Below the pieces are notes generated by a model. The model searched no databases. It worked only from the letters and a program-made list of their open reading frames with translations, and had not been told where the DNA came from. The translations under genes and the position numbers were made by a program. Below are positions 63,639 to 64,000 of a stretch of DNA of 64,000 bases, piece after piece (the stretch's first letter is position 1; each line of letters begins with the position of its first letter). Source of the stretch: an uncultured cyanobacterium (GTDB lineage: Bacteria > Cyanobacteriota > Cyanobacteriia > Thermostichales > Thermostichaceae); the NCBI GenBank assembly GCA_937944885.1, contig CALFBB010000023.1:1-64000 (forward strand), in the 5' to 3' direction.

Positions 63639-63894
63639 ACCCCAATGTTGCAATCAATATTTTTGGCCCGATTCCGATCGGCATCACACCGATTACCACA
63701 ATACCTGTAAACAAACCCCCCCTTGCTGATACAACAGGGGTGAGGTCATCGCGCTAAGTATACCATCTATTGCTGGATTCGGGGGCACCGTTCGCGGCAG
63801 TGGCAGCTTGCTGCACCCCCCTCACCCAGCCGCTCTACCTCCCTAGCCTAAAGATACAGGGGACTCACGCGATTTTGTTGATCAAGTTTGCGAC

Positions 63895-64000
63895 TTAATT
63901 TCCGGGCTTGAATAGACCAATGGCCTTGACTTGGTTGGATCCCACTTCAAAGGCGAAGGCTAAGCCCAAGGCATCGTAATTGACATAGTAGCGGTCATCC
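63895..64000 (-). CDS. C-terminal fragment of a CDS continuing past the window (…DDRYYVNYDALGLAFAFEVGSNQVKAIGLFKPGN*)
   Basis: Open minus-strand frame to the window edge ending at TAA; protein-like sequence. Confidence 0.6.
   Translation of the reverse strand, partial: DDRYYVNYDALGLAFAFEVGSNQVKAIGLFKPGN

Overview
The window is about 64 kb of a cyanobacterial chromosome. Gene content (cphA, ndhG/ndhE, PsbY-like and PucC-like proteins, rnpB, hps-type cluster) and a very frequent GGGATCCC octamer suggest a hot-spring unicellular Synechococcus/Thermostichus-like lineage (inference). Most of it is ordinary housekeeping: purE, sua5/tsaC, ribE, aroK, leuC, rimM, gyrB, ndhG, ndhE, mutS, rnpB, cphA. 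The most notable regions are: (1) a probable hps-type pseudopilin operon (5.9-16.0 kb) headed by a 2488-aa HpsA-like protein with a PA14-like region and four thrombospondin-type-1-like WSxWxPxC repeats; (2) next to it, a NarL-type response regulator and a histidine kinase whose first GAF carries both DXCF and CH cyanobacteriochrome signatures, with a related DXCF/CY GAF in a 1561-aa hybrid kinase; (3) a self-contained TonB-dependent uptake operon (49.1-56.0 kb) with a heme-receptor-like FRAP/NPDL receptor; (4) two similar TGCAAGT..ACTTGCA palindromes, one upstream of a TetR gene and one upstream of the TonB operon; (5) overlooked pseudogene remnants (TPM/Psb32-like, LysR, alpha/beta hydrolase); (6) a PsbY-like small ORF and rnpB, both absent from the ORF track. 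All assignments come from reading the sequence and motif recognition; no searches were run.
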